From positions 124,001-188,000 of the forward strand of contig SMNZ01000006.1 of NCBI GenBank assembly GCA_004353515.1: DNA of 64,000 nt, written 5' to 3'. Position numbers and translations under genes: made by a program. This DNA comes from Alteromonadaceae bacterium M269 (GTDB lineage Bacteria; Pseudomonadota; Gammaproteobacteria; Enterobacterales; Alteromonadaceae). Positions 8,984 to 17,391 of this stretch are shown piece after piece. Numbering within the stretch: the stretch's first letter is position 1; every line of letters begins with the position of its first letter. The notes under the pieces were generated by a model. It did not search any database. It saw only the letters and a program-made list of their open reading frames with translations, and was not told the DNA's origin.

Positions 8984-9307
8984 CTAATTAATAAACTGAG
9001 GTACATTTTGTTTCAATATTTCTGCAAGCTCTCTCTGCATATAATCATAGCTATCAGGAATACCTAGGCAGATTAGCTTTTGTCCTTTCAAGTTATCCCT
9101 AAATTTCTTACGGAGCTTTCTTTTATGAGTTTGCTCCATAACAAAAATAATATCTGCCTACTCAATACCCTCCACTCCCAATGGTATTTCCGTATTTTGA
9201 TTTAAGCCAGCAGATCAGGTCTCGATGTTAGGTTTGCTACCGAATACAGCTTCGCCAGTTGGTGAGCGAAGCTTGTTCTAGCTACATACAAAAAGTACTT
9301 TCTTCAT
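8984..9307 (-). pseudogene. Low-molecular-weight protein tyrosine phosphatase-like cassette, three nonsense codons
   Basis: Read from the ATG at 9307, one frame gives MKKVLFVCS-stop-NKLRSPT, then PNIET-stop-SAGLN, then GIE-stop-ADIIFVME and continues to VPQFIN-stop: 108 codons with no frameshift. This is recognisable as the short LMW-PTP-like family common in integron cassettes (phosphate loop VCSxNKxRSPT, ADIIFVME, GIPDSYDYM). The three internal stops (TAG, TGA, TAG) fall where Gln, an alanine-like residue and Trp are usual. Last recognisable cassette of the array. Confidence 0.85.
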
Positions 9308-9331
9308 GATATCTGGCTACAATTGCGAAGC

Positions 9332-9388
9332 GGTCAACAAGTTTGTGTCTGACCCTGACAAGGGTGAAGTTTATATTCCTTGTTAAGT
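9332..9388 (-). repeat. attC-like site 4
   Basis: On the cassette strand ACTTAAC (fits RYYYAAC) begins the site and GTTGACC ends it; AACAAG and CTTGTT inside them are complementary. About 57 bp, between the 106-residue cassette gene and the phosphatase pseudogene. The right end is diverged from consensus. Confidence 0.35.
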
Positions 9389-9397
9389 GAATTGCCT

Positions 9398-9718
9398 TCA
9401 ATCATAGATCAATACCTCCTTGTCACTAAAAATAGATTTATACCTACTCACTTTTACTTCTAAATCGATAGTACAATATGATTCGCAAATAATACTAACC
9501 TGACCACCAGACTTTATATTGACCTTTGCCATTTGGACGCTCGTGCTGCCTCTAAAACCACTATATTGTTTGTAGTAAGTAGACCGTACCTTTCCTTCAA
9601 ACTCACCAATTAATATTCCTGAAAATAGAGTATTGTGAATAACTATCGTAATTATCGCTAGAAAAACTAATGGCGTAACTATGATAAATATTGATGATTT
9701 GTACCATGGCTCTGACAT
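9398..9718 (-). CDS. Cassette protein, single-pass membrane, unknown function
   Basis: 106 residues with one hydrophobic segment (about residues 9-32), probably an N-terminal membrane anchor, then a small beta-rich domain containing two cysteines (SIICESYC) that could form a disulfide outside the cytoplasm. No family recognised. Its ATG lies 6 bases past the attC right box, as usual for integron cassettes. Confidence 0.65.
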   Translation of the reverse strand: MSEPWYKSSIFIIVTPLVFLAIITIVIHNTLFSGILIGEFEGKVRSTYYKQYSGFRGSTSVQMAKVNIKSGGQVSIICESYCTIDLEVKVSRYKSIFSDKEVLIYD

Positions 9719-9723
9719 TGTTC

Positions 9724-9787
9724 ACCTAACTACTTCAAATATGGGGCGCTGCTTGTCTGTGTCTCTATCATAATTTGTTTGTTATAT
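9724..9787 (-). repeat. attC-like site 3
   Basis: Cassette-strand right box GTTAGGT fits GTTRRRY exactly, just in front of the next cassette ATG. The left box ATATAAC keeps only the AAC core. About 64 bp, directly after the stop codon of the preceding cassette gene. Confidence 0.45.
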
Positions 9788-10054
9788 TCATGTCTGTTTG
9801 GGTTCATCTTTGATTGACTTTACTTTTATGCGTGAGCTAATAAAAAGATATATCGAATAGATTATTAATGCATAACAAGTGACAGCTACAATTGCACAAG
9901 GGAACGCTAACTGTGGCACCTGAGCTTTAAAGCCTCCAATCGAAAAAATGGTACTAATAATTGCAAATAGTAGCTCCATTGCAAACAATTCAATATCCAT
10001 CATGTACTTTGGTTCGATTGTTTTAGCAGCGTAGTGATTAAATTTGAAACCCAT
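9788..10054 (-). CDS. Cassette protein with two membrane segments, unknown function
   Basis: 88 residues with hydrophobic segments at about 22-45 and 50-72 and a charged Lys-rich tail (RIKVKSIKDEPKQT). Small two-TM proteins of this type are common in chromosomal integrons and have no assigned role. The ATG overlaps the end of the preceding attC-like site. Confidence 0.65.
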   Translation of the reverse strand: MGFKFNHYAAKTIEPKYMMDIELFAMELLFAIISTIFSIGGFKAQVPQLAFPCAIVAVTCYALIIYSIYLFISSRIKVKSIKDEPKQT

Positions 10055-10155
10055 CTTAACGACTTGCCCTAATGAATATAACGCCTAAGCTAAACAGCAT
10101 AGCTTGTTGGCTAAAATTACGATGCACTAGCCAGCGAGTTACCGTCCGGTTAAGC
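10054..10155 (-). repeat. attC-like site 2
   Basis: Cassette-strand GCTTAAC (RYYYAAC) and GTTAAGA enclose 102 bp; CTTAAC/GTTAAG is a perfect 6 bp inverted repeat. The interior holds GCTGGC and GCCAAC motifs typical of folded attC bottom strands. Confidence 0.5.
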
Positions 10156-10170
10156 TTTTTGCTAGAAGTC

Positions 10171-10566
10171 TTACCCAACATAAATTTCCGAAATGTAGAC
10201 TTGTTTCTCAAAGTAGGATTTAAAGAAAACAAAACATTCATCAGAAGCGCTCATTTTATTTTTACCCAGCAATTTCTCTTTGAAAGAACGACACTTGTCT
10301 ACTTGAAATACCCATTCTGTGCTGCTTATTGGGTCGTCGCCTTTTTCAAACAATGCGCAGACACCAATGAGATAATTATGACCATTGAACTCTAGTTCAC
10401 TATACCAGCCCCAATCTTCTGCGTCCGGTTCGGAGATTTCTAGATCATCTTTAAGTTCTGATCTAAGCCAGTCCAATAGAGAATGACCGTAGATAGGATT
10501 TAATGGATTTTCCCTTTCTTTAGAAACGTCGAATTTTGCCGTTTTAAAATGTAATACTTCGCTCAT
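10171..10566 (-). CDS. Integron cassette protein of unknown function
   Basis: 131 residues, acidic and soluble, with GHSLLDWLRSEL, EPDAEDWGWY and CRSFKEKLLGKNKM blocks. From memory this pattern belongs to a family frequent in Vibrio and Shewanella cassette arrays, with no known activity. It lies neatly between two attC-like sites, 16 bases from each. Confidence 0.75.
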   Translation of the reverse strand: MSEVLHFKTAKFDVSKERENPLNPIYGHSLLDWLRSELKDDLEISEPDAEDWGWYSELEFNGHNYLIGVCALFEKGDDPISSTEWVFQVDKCRSFKEKLLGKNKMSASDECFVFFKSYFEKQVYISEIYVG

Positions 10567-10580
10567 ATATCCCTAATGGC

Positions 10581-10685
10581 TTCTAACGGCCCGATGCTTG
10601 CTGGCTATAATTAGGAACGCAGTGACGCAGCCAGTGAGTAGGCGTCCGAGCGAACAAAGTGAGTGAGTTGATGCGTTTGTTAGGT
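10581..10685 (-). repeat. attC-like site 1
   Basis: Cassette-strand ACCTAACAAACGC (the left end seen in many Vibrio-type attC sites) to GTTAGAA, 105 bp. The TAA stop of the upstream cassette gene lies inside the left box, as is common in true cassettes. Internal CACTGGCTGCG and GCCAGCAAGC segments can pair in part. Confidence 0.6.
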
Positions 10686-11102
10686 GCCATGCTGTAAACC
10701 TGAAAAATATAAGCTTGCTGAGCTAACAACCATGCCATAGGAGCACAACAATAAATAGGTATATATAGTTCTATCCATTGAGCCTTCGCTTAGATCAACA
10801 CTAACAAGTATTGTCAATGGCACAATAACGATAGATAACGTTGTTGTATATACATAGTTCAATCTATTGAACTTTAACAAAAAAATAAATACTGGAATGC
10901 CTATAGCCAGGTTTACAACGAATGAATAGAAAAGAGCCCCCAAAACAAATAAGAAGCTAAACAAGGCTATTGAACCATTTAAGCTGGTGCCTTTCACAAC
11001 AATTAGCCCAATAATAATTGCGAAGCTAACAGGTATGCTGCACAAAGGGCCTAAAATGGCAGCTCTAAGAAATTTTGGCCAGAGTTGTAAAAGCTCTCTC
11101 AT
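10680..11102 (-). CDS. First cassette: four-TM membrane protein of unknown function
   Basis: 140 residues from the ATG that follows GTTAGGTGTC, the attI/cassette junction box, by zero bases; a longer reading from GTG at 11165 would cross that junction and is rejected. Four hydrophobic stretches (about 12-38, 45-72, 80-102 and 110-132). No family recognised. First in the array, nearest the integrase, hence the last acquired. Confidence 0.65.
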   Translation of the reverse strand: MRELLQLWPKFLRAAILGPLCSIPVSFAIIIGLIVVKGTSLNGSIALFSFLFVLGALFYSFVVNLAIGIPVFIFLLKFNRLNYVYTTTLSIVIVPLTILVSVDLSEGSMDRTIYTYLLLCSYGMVVSSASLYFSGLQHGT

Positions 11103-11454
11103 GACACCTAACAATGTATTACTCGGACTTCTCGGATAAACCTTGAACACTTTTTCGATTTCCACGAAAGAATTCCAGTAATTTAAGTATATATGTCAAT
11201 AACTTAGCACTTCTCATAAGTGACTTCAATTTTTGATTGGTTCTGAAAAAGCGAGAGTTTTTACGTAGCGAGAATATATTTAACACGGTATGTAAGAGGT
11301 CATCTGAAATTATCACTTTTATTTCAGGTACTTAGCTTTTACCTTAAAAATAAACCGAGAAAGGTGAAAAAAGAATACCGCGCTACCATCGGTAAACCAA
11401 TTGGCTTTTGGTTATAACTGTTTTTATATACAGTTTCTCTAAGGAAGGAAAATT
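11103..11454. other. attI-like region between intI remnant and first cassette
   Basis: A cassette-strand GTTAGGT box (11106-11112) marks the junction with the first cassette. The other ~340 bases hold no convincing gene (a 65-codon reading on the minus strand has no supporting features). This is where attI and the cassette promoter belong. A TTGACA is present on the minus strand near 11195, but no convincing -10 follows at normal spacing. Confidence 0.45.
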
Positions 11455-12207
11455 CTGCCAAAGTCGCCTTTTATCGAAAGCATAAGGGCTGAACTCGGCG
11501 TTCGGGGTTATAGTTTACAAACGGAAAAGTTATATTACCTTGCAAATTAGAGGAAGGTTAGTAGCTCAACTCAAAATCAAGCATTGATTTTTCTATACAA
11601 GCACATCCTAAAACGAGAAATCAAAGGACTATCCTATTCTTTTACGAAAAAACTAAGGCGTATGCCAACCGTATTAAGTGAATAGGAAGTACGACATGTG
11701 TTGTCACACCTAAAAGGCAAATACTGGCTTATTACTGCGTTACTCTATGGTTGTGGTTTACGAATAAATGAAGCCTTAAAATTACGAGTGAAAGATATCA
11801 ACTTTGATAACCATACTGTGTTTATTTTTAGGGGGAAAGGAGGAAAAGATAGGTACTCAATACTACCAGAAACTCTCGATGGCGCTCTGAAGGCACAAAT
11901 TGAATCCGCTAAAAAATTACACCAGCTGGATGTGACGCGAAGGTATGGATTGACATCATCACCAGCCTCACTTGTTCGAAAATATGGAAATGCCACCAAA
12001 GATTTATCTTGGCTATATATCTTTCCCTCCTCCATTCGTTGCTTGCACCCATATGATGGATATGCTTTTCGCCATCATATCCATGAAACAGCCTATCGGA
12101 AGCAATTAAGACAAGCTGTAATAAAAACTGGTATCGCCAAAAGGGTAACAGCGCATATTTTTAGGCATTTGAAATATACACACGTGATAGGAACAAAGTA
12201 TTGGTAA
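11455..12207 (+). pseudogene. intI: Decayed integron integrase IntI
   Basis: A single frame of 251 codons reads LPKSPFIESIRAELG, RGYSLQTEK, a TAG, SSSTQNQALIFLY, RRMPTVLSE, a second TAG, EVRHVLSHLKG and on through GCGLRINEALKLRVKD, GKGGKDR, LSWLYIFPSS, RHHIHE, HIFRHL and KYTHVIG. The extra WLYIFPSS...RHHIHE patch is specific to IntI among tyrosine recombinases. Two in-frame deletions of about 30 residues each are visible: one after TEKLYYLAN, and one between RHL and YTHV, which removes the last conserved His. No start codon is left in frame. It diverges from the cassettes, the normal integron layout. Confidence 0.9.
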
Positions 12208-12258
12208 TACGAAAAGCCCAATGGATGAGATGCTAAGCTCATATTAAAGAGCCATTGG

Positions 12259-13494
12259 CTAACCAATTAAATTAACTGCCGCTGCTTTATGTTCAGGTGC
12301 AAGGTGTGCGTACCTTAGTGTCATTGTTAAATCACTATGGCCTAGTAACTCTCTCACTGTATTAAGGTCGACCGAGGCCATAACAAGTTTGCTTGCAAAG
12401 TGATGGCGTAGGTCGTGAAAACGAAAGTCTTCAATTTTTGCGTTATTTAATATACCCGCCCAACTTTTGCGGATCTCTAACAGCTGTTTCCCGTCTTGTC
12501 CTTTAAATACATACCCATTTGAATCTGAATCAGCTTTCCAATCCTTTAATGTATTATAGGCTTCATTGTTCAGTGGAATATGTCGTGTTTTGCCCGATTT
12601 GGCGTTCTCAGAGATGACTGTAAGCGTTTTGTTCGTGAGGTCTACGTTTTGCCAGTCTAACCCTAATAGCTCGCCTCTACGCATCCCTGTGTTCATTGCG
12701 AGCAAAACAACAGGGGTTAGGTAGTCAGCGAATATATTTTCTGAGAGATCGGGTAGTAGGGTATAACTTCGTTCCTGTCGGAACTTATTGGCACTCGCGC
12801 GTTGAGATTTTATCTTGTCGTCTCTTTCAGATAGGGCTTGTCGTAGCTTGTTCTCCTCATCTTTATCTAAGTACCTAACTTTGGAGTTATCAACTTTTAG
12901 TGCCTTAACTTTGTTGAGATCGTGATGCTCTATTACTTCCCATTCGACAGCTCGGCTTAAACAGCCCTTCAGTGTGTTGATGCGTCGATTAATGGAGGCT
13001 GGCTTTAAGCCGCTCGATTTCTTTTCATTGCGCCATTTCTCTAATTCCCAAGCTGTGATTTCTGATAACTGCTTATCTAAAAACTGTGGAAAGGCTGCTT
13101 TTAAGTTTTGGATTGAGGCTTTGGCTGTTTTCGCGTTTTGTGTCTCTAACCAAGGCTCGTATTTATCGTTAACAAAAGCACCTAGCGTTGATAGCTTCGA
13201 AAGCCTGACTTTCTCTTTTGCTTCTTTTTTTACTGATTGTATATCAATACCCTTAGTCACTTCTGCCGATTTATCTTTGGCGAGGTCGCGAGCTTGAGCA
13301 GGTGTTATTTGGCCGTCAGCGCCTAAGAGATAATTAACCTGTTTGCCGTTAAGCCGATAGAACAAGTAGTACTTAATTTTCCCATTGGCTGAGATACGAG
13401 CATGAAAGCCCGAGATATCGGTATCGTTTAATCTCTTATCATTGGGTTGTAAGTTCTTTATAGTCGAATTTGATATTTTTGCTTTGATTGGCAT
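12259..13494 (-). CDS. Island tyrosine integrase
   Basis: 411 residues. N-terminal DUF4102-like arm-binding region (MPIKAKISNSTIKNL, FHARISANGKIKYY), SAM-like core-binding domain (about 95-185), and a catalytic domain with R272 (TGMRRGE), H360-x-x-R363 (FHDLRHHFAS), H386 (LLGHSD) and Y395 (LRYAHL). All catalytic residues are present, so it is probably active. The ATG start at 13494 is preferred because residues upstream of it would be encoded by the candidate arm site. It lies next to attR and reads away from it. It likely recombines the 45 bp tRNA-Arg core. Confidence 0.93.
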   Translation of the reverse strand: MPIKAKISNSTIKNLQPNDKRLNDTDISGFHARISANGKIKYYLFYRLNGKQVNYLLGADGQITPAQARDLAKDKSAEVTKGIDIQSVKKEAKEKVRLSKLSTLGAFVNDKYEPWLETQNAKTAKASIQNLKAAFPQFLDKQLSEITAWELEKWRNEKKSSGLKPASINRRINTLKGCLSRAVEWEVIEHHDLNKVKALKVDNSKVRYLDKDEENKLRQALSERDDKIKSQRASANKFRQERSYTLLPDLSENIFADYLTPVVLLAMNTGMRRGELLGLDWQNVDLTNKTLTVISENAKSGKTRHIPLNNEAYNTLKDWKADSDSNGYVFKGQDGKQLLEIRKSWAGILNNAKIEDFRFHDLRHHFASKLVMASVDLNTVRELLGHSDLTMTLRYAHLAPEHKAAAVNLIG

Positions 13495-13513
13495 TGTATC
13501 TTCACTTTGTTGT

Positions 13514-13531
13514 GTAGCAAATATGTAGCAC
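13514..13531 (+). repeat. Candidate integrase arm-type site, right end
   Basis: GTAGCAAATATGTAGCAC, 17 of 18 bases identical to 928-945, in the same orientation, in the short gap upstream of the integrase start. It may also place the integrase promoter under autoregulation. Confidence 0.55.
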
Positions 13532-13671
13532 ATGTATTGTGCGTCAGTGAACAAAAATAAACAATGTGGAATTTAGTTTGTTTTTTATGTTTAATATAAA
13601 CAATCGCTTACATGTTTTTCTTTAGCTTTCTTTGTTCAAGGTTGTTTATGTAATAACACGTTTTAATTACA

Positions 13672-13716
13672 CTCCGGAGGCAGAGGTCGTGAGTTCGAAT
13701 CTCGCCGGGTGTGCCA
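13672..13716 (+). repeat. attR: 45 bp copy of tRNA-Arg 3' end
   Basis: Exact copy of the last 45 bases of the tRNA gene, lacking the 5' half, so not a functional tRNA. Marks the right junction of the island. The bases between here and the hydrolase gene contain the displaced tRNA terminator and no further gene. Confidence 0.95.
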
Positions 13717-13721
13717 GATAT

Positions 13722-13751
13722 AAAAAAGCCGACTATACAGTCGGTTTTTTT
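13722..13751 (+). terminator. Terminator, originally of tRNA-Arg
   Basis: CCGACT-ATAC-AGTCGG flanked by A and T runs, starting 6 bases after the CCA of attR. Before integration it would have lain directly behind the tRNA gene. Confidence 0.85.
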
Positions 13752-13952
13752 ATATCTATCGTATTTCCATGTAACAGAATCTCTCTTCGGGCTATGCTTT
13801 AGCAAGGCCTTGAAAGGGTAAAATACAGAATGTATTTTATAGTCCTATCGGGTGAGTCATATATATACTTAGTCGCGTGTTCGCCTTAAGCGATATGGAG
13901 ACACTGAAATAATATTCACATATACTTCAGCCTCTCAATTCAAACAATAGTT

Positions 13953-14909
13953 ATGGAAAACTTAATGCTTAAAAGCATCTGTTTATTTTTCTTTGTCCTC
14001 ACTTTCCTCGTTGAAAGTACTACCGCCAGTGAGTCGTCAAATTATACACCTGTTAACCAACATACGACGTATTTCGTGGCAATGGATGATGGGGTTGAGC
14101 TGGAAGTCATTGATTGGGGTGGAGACGACATTCCTTTAGTATTTTTGGCAGGGCTTTCTCTCAACGCTCTCACTTTTGACCCGATTGTTCACTCATTTCT
14201 AGATTCGCATAGGGTTATTGGTATAACACGTGTAGCTCATGGTAATTCTGATTCAAGAAAGAGCAATTACACCACGGAAAGGCTAGCTAAAGATATTATC
14301 AATGTTTTGAATGAATTGAAGTTTGATAGTGCAATATTTGCCGGCCATTCCTTTGCCGGTGGAGAGCTAAGCCACCTAGGAAGGCACTACCCTGAAAGGG
14401 TGAAGGGCTTAATTTATATAGATGCCGTACAAGACTTAGATTATATGGATAGCCACTTAGCCGTATGCCCAGATTTAGGTTATGCGACAATTGATACACT
14501 TCATTTTCAAGATAATTTTTACAAAACTCAGAGAGTTAAAGGAGATGATGGTAATTATCTACCATTTGCTGATCTCTCTGTTTTAGGAAAATTCTTGCAG
14601 GAAGAGGAAGATCGGAGTTATGCAGGCATAGTTGCACCAGCAATTGCCATTAATCATATACCTGAAGAAACCGAGGACTTCTTCATTGGGTTGGCAAATC
14701 CTAATCAAAAGTGCATAGAAGAGATGAACAAATTAACCTACCTTGGCATCGCTAGTTTTATCCGAGACAAGGAAAATGCTGATGTCGCTGCTATTCAAAA
14801 GAGTCAGCATATGATTCATATGGCAACGCCTGAAAAGCTTGTGGAAATTATGAATAATTGGCTAGACAGGACGTTCCCACTTCACAGAAAGCCAAAGCAA
14901 TTAAGGTAA
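13953..14909 (+). CDS. Secreted alpha/beta hydrolase
   Basis: 318 residues. Hydrophobic signal peptide (about 7-26, ending TTAS), then an alpha/beta-hydrolase fold: oxyanion strand LVFLAGLSL, nucleophile elbow AGHSFAGG (Ser133), and a C-terminal SQHMIHMATPE with the probable catalytic His. The substrate cannot be told; ester or lactone hydrolysis is typical. The start ATG has no clear ribosome site and a second ATG lies 4 codons in. Converges with the next gene, with a single base between the two stops. Confidence 0.85.
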   Translation: MENLMLKSICLFFFVLTFLVESTTASESSNYTPVNQHTTYFVAMDDGVELEVIDWGGDDIPLVFLAGLSLNALTFDPIVHSFLDSHRVIGITRVAHGNSDSRKSNYTTERLAKDIINVLNELKFDSAIFAGHSFAGGELSHLGRHYPERVKGLIYIDAVQDLDYMDSHLAVCPDLGYATIDTLHFQDNFYKTQRVKGDDGNYLPFADLSVLGKFLQEEEDRSYAGIVAPAIAINHIPEETEDFFIGLANPNQKCIEEMNKLTYLGIASFIRDKENADVAAIQKSQHMIHMATPEKLVEIMNNWLDRTFPLHRKPKQLR

Positions 14910-14910
14910 G

Positions 14911-16824
14911 CTAGTTTTCACACTTAACGTCAAAATAGTGTTCTGATTCGGATTGCGATAACTGCGGAAAATGAACAAGCAACTTTTCGAAAGCATCATT
15001 ATTTGCATGCTTTTTAGCAAAGGCGGCACGCAAATGATGACTTTTTGTTTCGTTACCTGATTGCAAAAAGTATTCGATAAATTGATTATTAGCGCTTTCG
15101 TTGAAAATGAAGCTATTTGCACCTGATGACTGCAGAGGACTGAAACCTTTTATAAAGAAATAAAGGGGATCGAGTAGCTTATGATCACCAGTTCCACTTA
15201 GTTGAAGCAATCTAGAGAAGTTTGTGAAATCCCCTTGAAATGCCAGCTGGTTCAATAGCTTGTAGCTATCATCAATGTCATTAAAATCCAGTTCCTTGAA
15301 CCATATATCGAAGTTTTTAAAACTGATTAGAGACAACAATAATTCTGATGACGTATTTGTTGGAGCTAACCCCGCAGCGGAGATACGACTTTTAACATCA
15401 ACTGGTTTTAATGCGTGATCGTTGATAAGTTCGTCGGTAAGCACTGCCCCGATAACACTTTTGATATCGCTCGTTAAATCTGTTGTAGGTAGTTGCGACA
15501 AATCCATCTCAGCAATTGAAAAATTATTCTCTACAACAAAACGCCTAATCTTATCAATGTTAGACCTAACGTCAGATACAAATTCGCCACCGTATTGTTG
15601 AACTTGTTGCGAATCACAATATCGGAATTCAAAGGAATTGGTAACTGAATCAACAAAATCGCTACGATTGTATGACTTCCATTCAGAGGCTGACTTGGTA
15701 CGCGAATCGAGCCAGTCATCAACTTCTTTGCATTCAAGCATGATTTGATGTTTGCTTTCAGGTAATTGAGGTTGTTCTACATCAAGGGAGATATTAGTTA
15801 CTTCTGGTTGAACATCATTGAGAGCTACAAAAGGGACATCAATTGATAATGATGCCAACTTTTCTATGGTTGCAAACACTTTTTCGTTGCTAAACAGGGC
15901 TACTTCAATTTTATATAGGTGAAGTGGTTCTGCCTGGAAATTAAGACTAGTAATTAGAGGCTTAAGACCTTTCGGTACTTGTTCACTGCTAAGATGATCA
16001 CCAATTGAAGCTAACACCTGACTACGAAAATCGTCTTCAAATTGATTTTTTCCACTCACTAAACTCGGATACTTCTCAAGCAGAATGGCTGCAACGTCTA
16101 ACCTACCGAGACTGACGAGTGATTTGGTTATGCCAGATATTGGGGATAGTTGAAGTTCTTCTAGCAACGGTACAGGGACTATGGTCAAAGTTGCTTCTAT
16201 CTCGGCGACTATCGTTCGAGCATCCGAACCATTGCTCAGTAATTCATTGATAGTGTCGGTTTGAATTGATTGCCAAAGCGCTCCTAACTCTTCAGAAAAT
16301 ACCATGACATTGCCCATTTCGCTGTTCTTTGCAAAATCACGTTCGAAACGTTCAACGAGTTGCGCAGCGCTTGGCTCATTTTTAAGTAAATCGATATGTC
16401 GAACTATTGCTTCGGCTTGAACAATATCGGTATACCAACGTTGCGTAGCGGGCCACCCTTTTTCACGCCACAACTCCATTGCAATGGACTCTTTAGATTG
16501 GCCTGCAAAGTACATCATGGATGCCTTTCTTTCTAGTTCGTTTAAGAAACTTCGCTGTGCTTGTCTGTACTCGTCATCAACTGCATCACATGCTTGTTTC
16601 GAAGGGGATTTTTCTGGGAAAGGCAGTGCTTCATATTTAAGGATTGGCTGTAGACTAGGTTCTTGGCTGAAAGGTGATTCGGTCAAGTCATCGTCTTCCT
16701 GTTTGGGTACGACGGAATCCCGACTGTTTGATTTTGCCACTTCAAATTCATTAGTGATTGCCCAAATTGCCACCGTACAAATGATGATGGAGCACAAAAA
16801 GGCGATTAAGTGACTAGATTTCAT
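14911..16824 (-). CDS. Membrane-anchored or periplasmic protein of unknown function
   Basis: 637 residues. One N-terminal hydrophobic segment (about 6-24), an acidic linker, then a mainly helical body with no motif I recognise. Four cysteines are spread through the body. AGGAG lies 10 bases before the ATG. It faces the hydrolase gene tail to tail. Resembles species-restricted envelope proteins of marine Alteromonadales; no function offered. Confidence 0.7.
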   Translation of the reverse strand: MKSSHLIAFLCSIIICTVAIWAITNEFEVAKSNSRDSVVPKQEDDDLTESPFSQEPSLQPILKYEALPFPEKSPSKQACDAVDDEYRQAQRSFLNELERKASMMYFAGQSKESIAMELWREKGWPATQRWYTDIVQAEAIVRHIDLLKNEPSAAQLVERFERDFAKNSEMGNVMVFSEELGALWQSIQTDTINELLSNGSDARTIVAEIEATLTIVPVPLLEELQLSPISGITKSLVSLGRLDVAAILLEKYPSLVSGKNQFEDDFRSQVLASIGDHLSSEQVPKGLKPLITSLNFQAEPLHLYKIEVALFSNEKVFATIEKLASLSIDVPFVALNDVQPEVTNISLDVEQPQLPESKHQIMLECKEVDDWLDSRTKSASEWKSYNRSDFVDSVTNSFEFRYCDSQQVQQYGGEFVSDVRSNIDKIRRFVVENNFSIAEMDLSQLPTTDLTSDIKSVIGAVLTDELINDHALKPVDVKSRISAAGLAPTNTSSELLLSLISFKNFDIWFKELDFNDIDDSYKLLNQLAFQGDFTNFSRLLQLSGTGDHKLLDPLYFFIKGFSPLQSSGANSFIFNESANNQFIEYFLQSGNETKSHHLRAAFAKKHANNDAFEKLLVHFPQLSQSESEHYFDVKCEN

Positions 16825-16905
16825 TTAGGCAGACTCCTTTCCTATTTAAACATTGCTTTTACCCAATAGGACCAAGCAATTCAAGATTGTTGTTAAGCTT
16901 ACATA

Positions 16906-17357
16906 CTACAACAACGAAATATTACTTAAGTCAGTGACTAGTAACTGAGCTTGTATATACATTTTGGGGCGTCTTTGACCGACTGCAGACATAGGTGGAC
17001 AACCGGGCACAACACAGTAATGCGTGGGCTGAGCAGTTCCTTTTACCTGAATGGTCTTCCCAAGTAATTCTGAAGGATCTTTTACGTTGTATTTATTGGC
17101 AAATTTCTCGGCCACTTTAGGGCTCAAATGCACATTAAGGCTATAAGAAGATCTATAATTAACACCGGAATTTAAGTACCACCTGCCACTCTCTGCTCCA
17201 CTTCCAATGCCTGTGCTTTTAACTTCAAACTGAGTAGAAGCGTGTGAGTGAATACCTCTGGATGTTTTTGCAGTAATCTCTGAAACTGTTTTTTCTTTCC
17301 AAACCACTGATGTGCAGCCTACAATAAAAAAACGGATAAAACCGCTAGCATCTTCAT
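16906..17357 (-). CDS. Small lipoprotein with a 1-nt frameshift in the signal peptide
   Basis: From ATG at 17357 (AAGGAG 8 bases upstream) the reading is MKMLAVLSVF up to a run of seven T, then hits TAG. Adding one T gives MKMLAVLSVFFIVGCTS, a textbook lipoprotein signal with lipobox IVGC, running into the 133-codon reading frame that otherwise starts at a GTG with no ribosome site (17307). The mature part has a beta-rich segment and a CVVPGCPP motif. Function unknown. The lesion may be a sequencing error, a phase-variable tract or decay. Confidence 0.65.
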
Positions 17358-17391
17358 AAATAATTCTCCTTGTTTGAACTAAAACTCTTTA

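Noticed and set aside
10680-11165. Longer GTG-start version of the first cassette gene
   Set aside because: The extra 21 codons lie on the attI side of the GTTAGGT junction; the ATG right behind the junction is the better start.
11119-11316. 65-codon ORF in the attI-like region
   Set aside because: Crosses the cassette junction box and has low-complexity basic sequence; no ribosome site.
13608-13805. 65-codon minus-strand ORF containing GTPGEIRTHDLCLR
   Set aside because: It is the antisense of the tRNA-Arg repeat and its terminator; this peptide is a well-known artefact of reading tRNA genes backwards. The ORF at 791-973 is the same artefact at attL.
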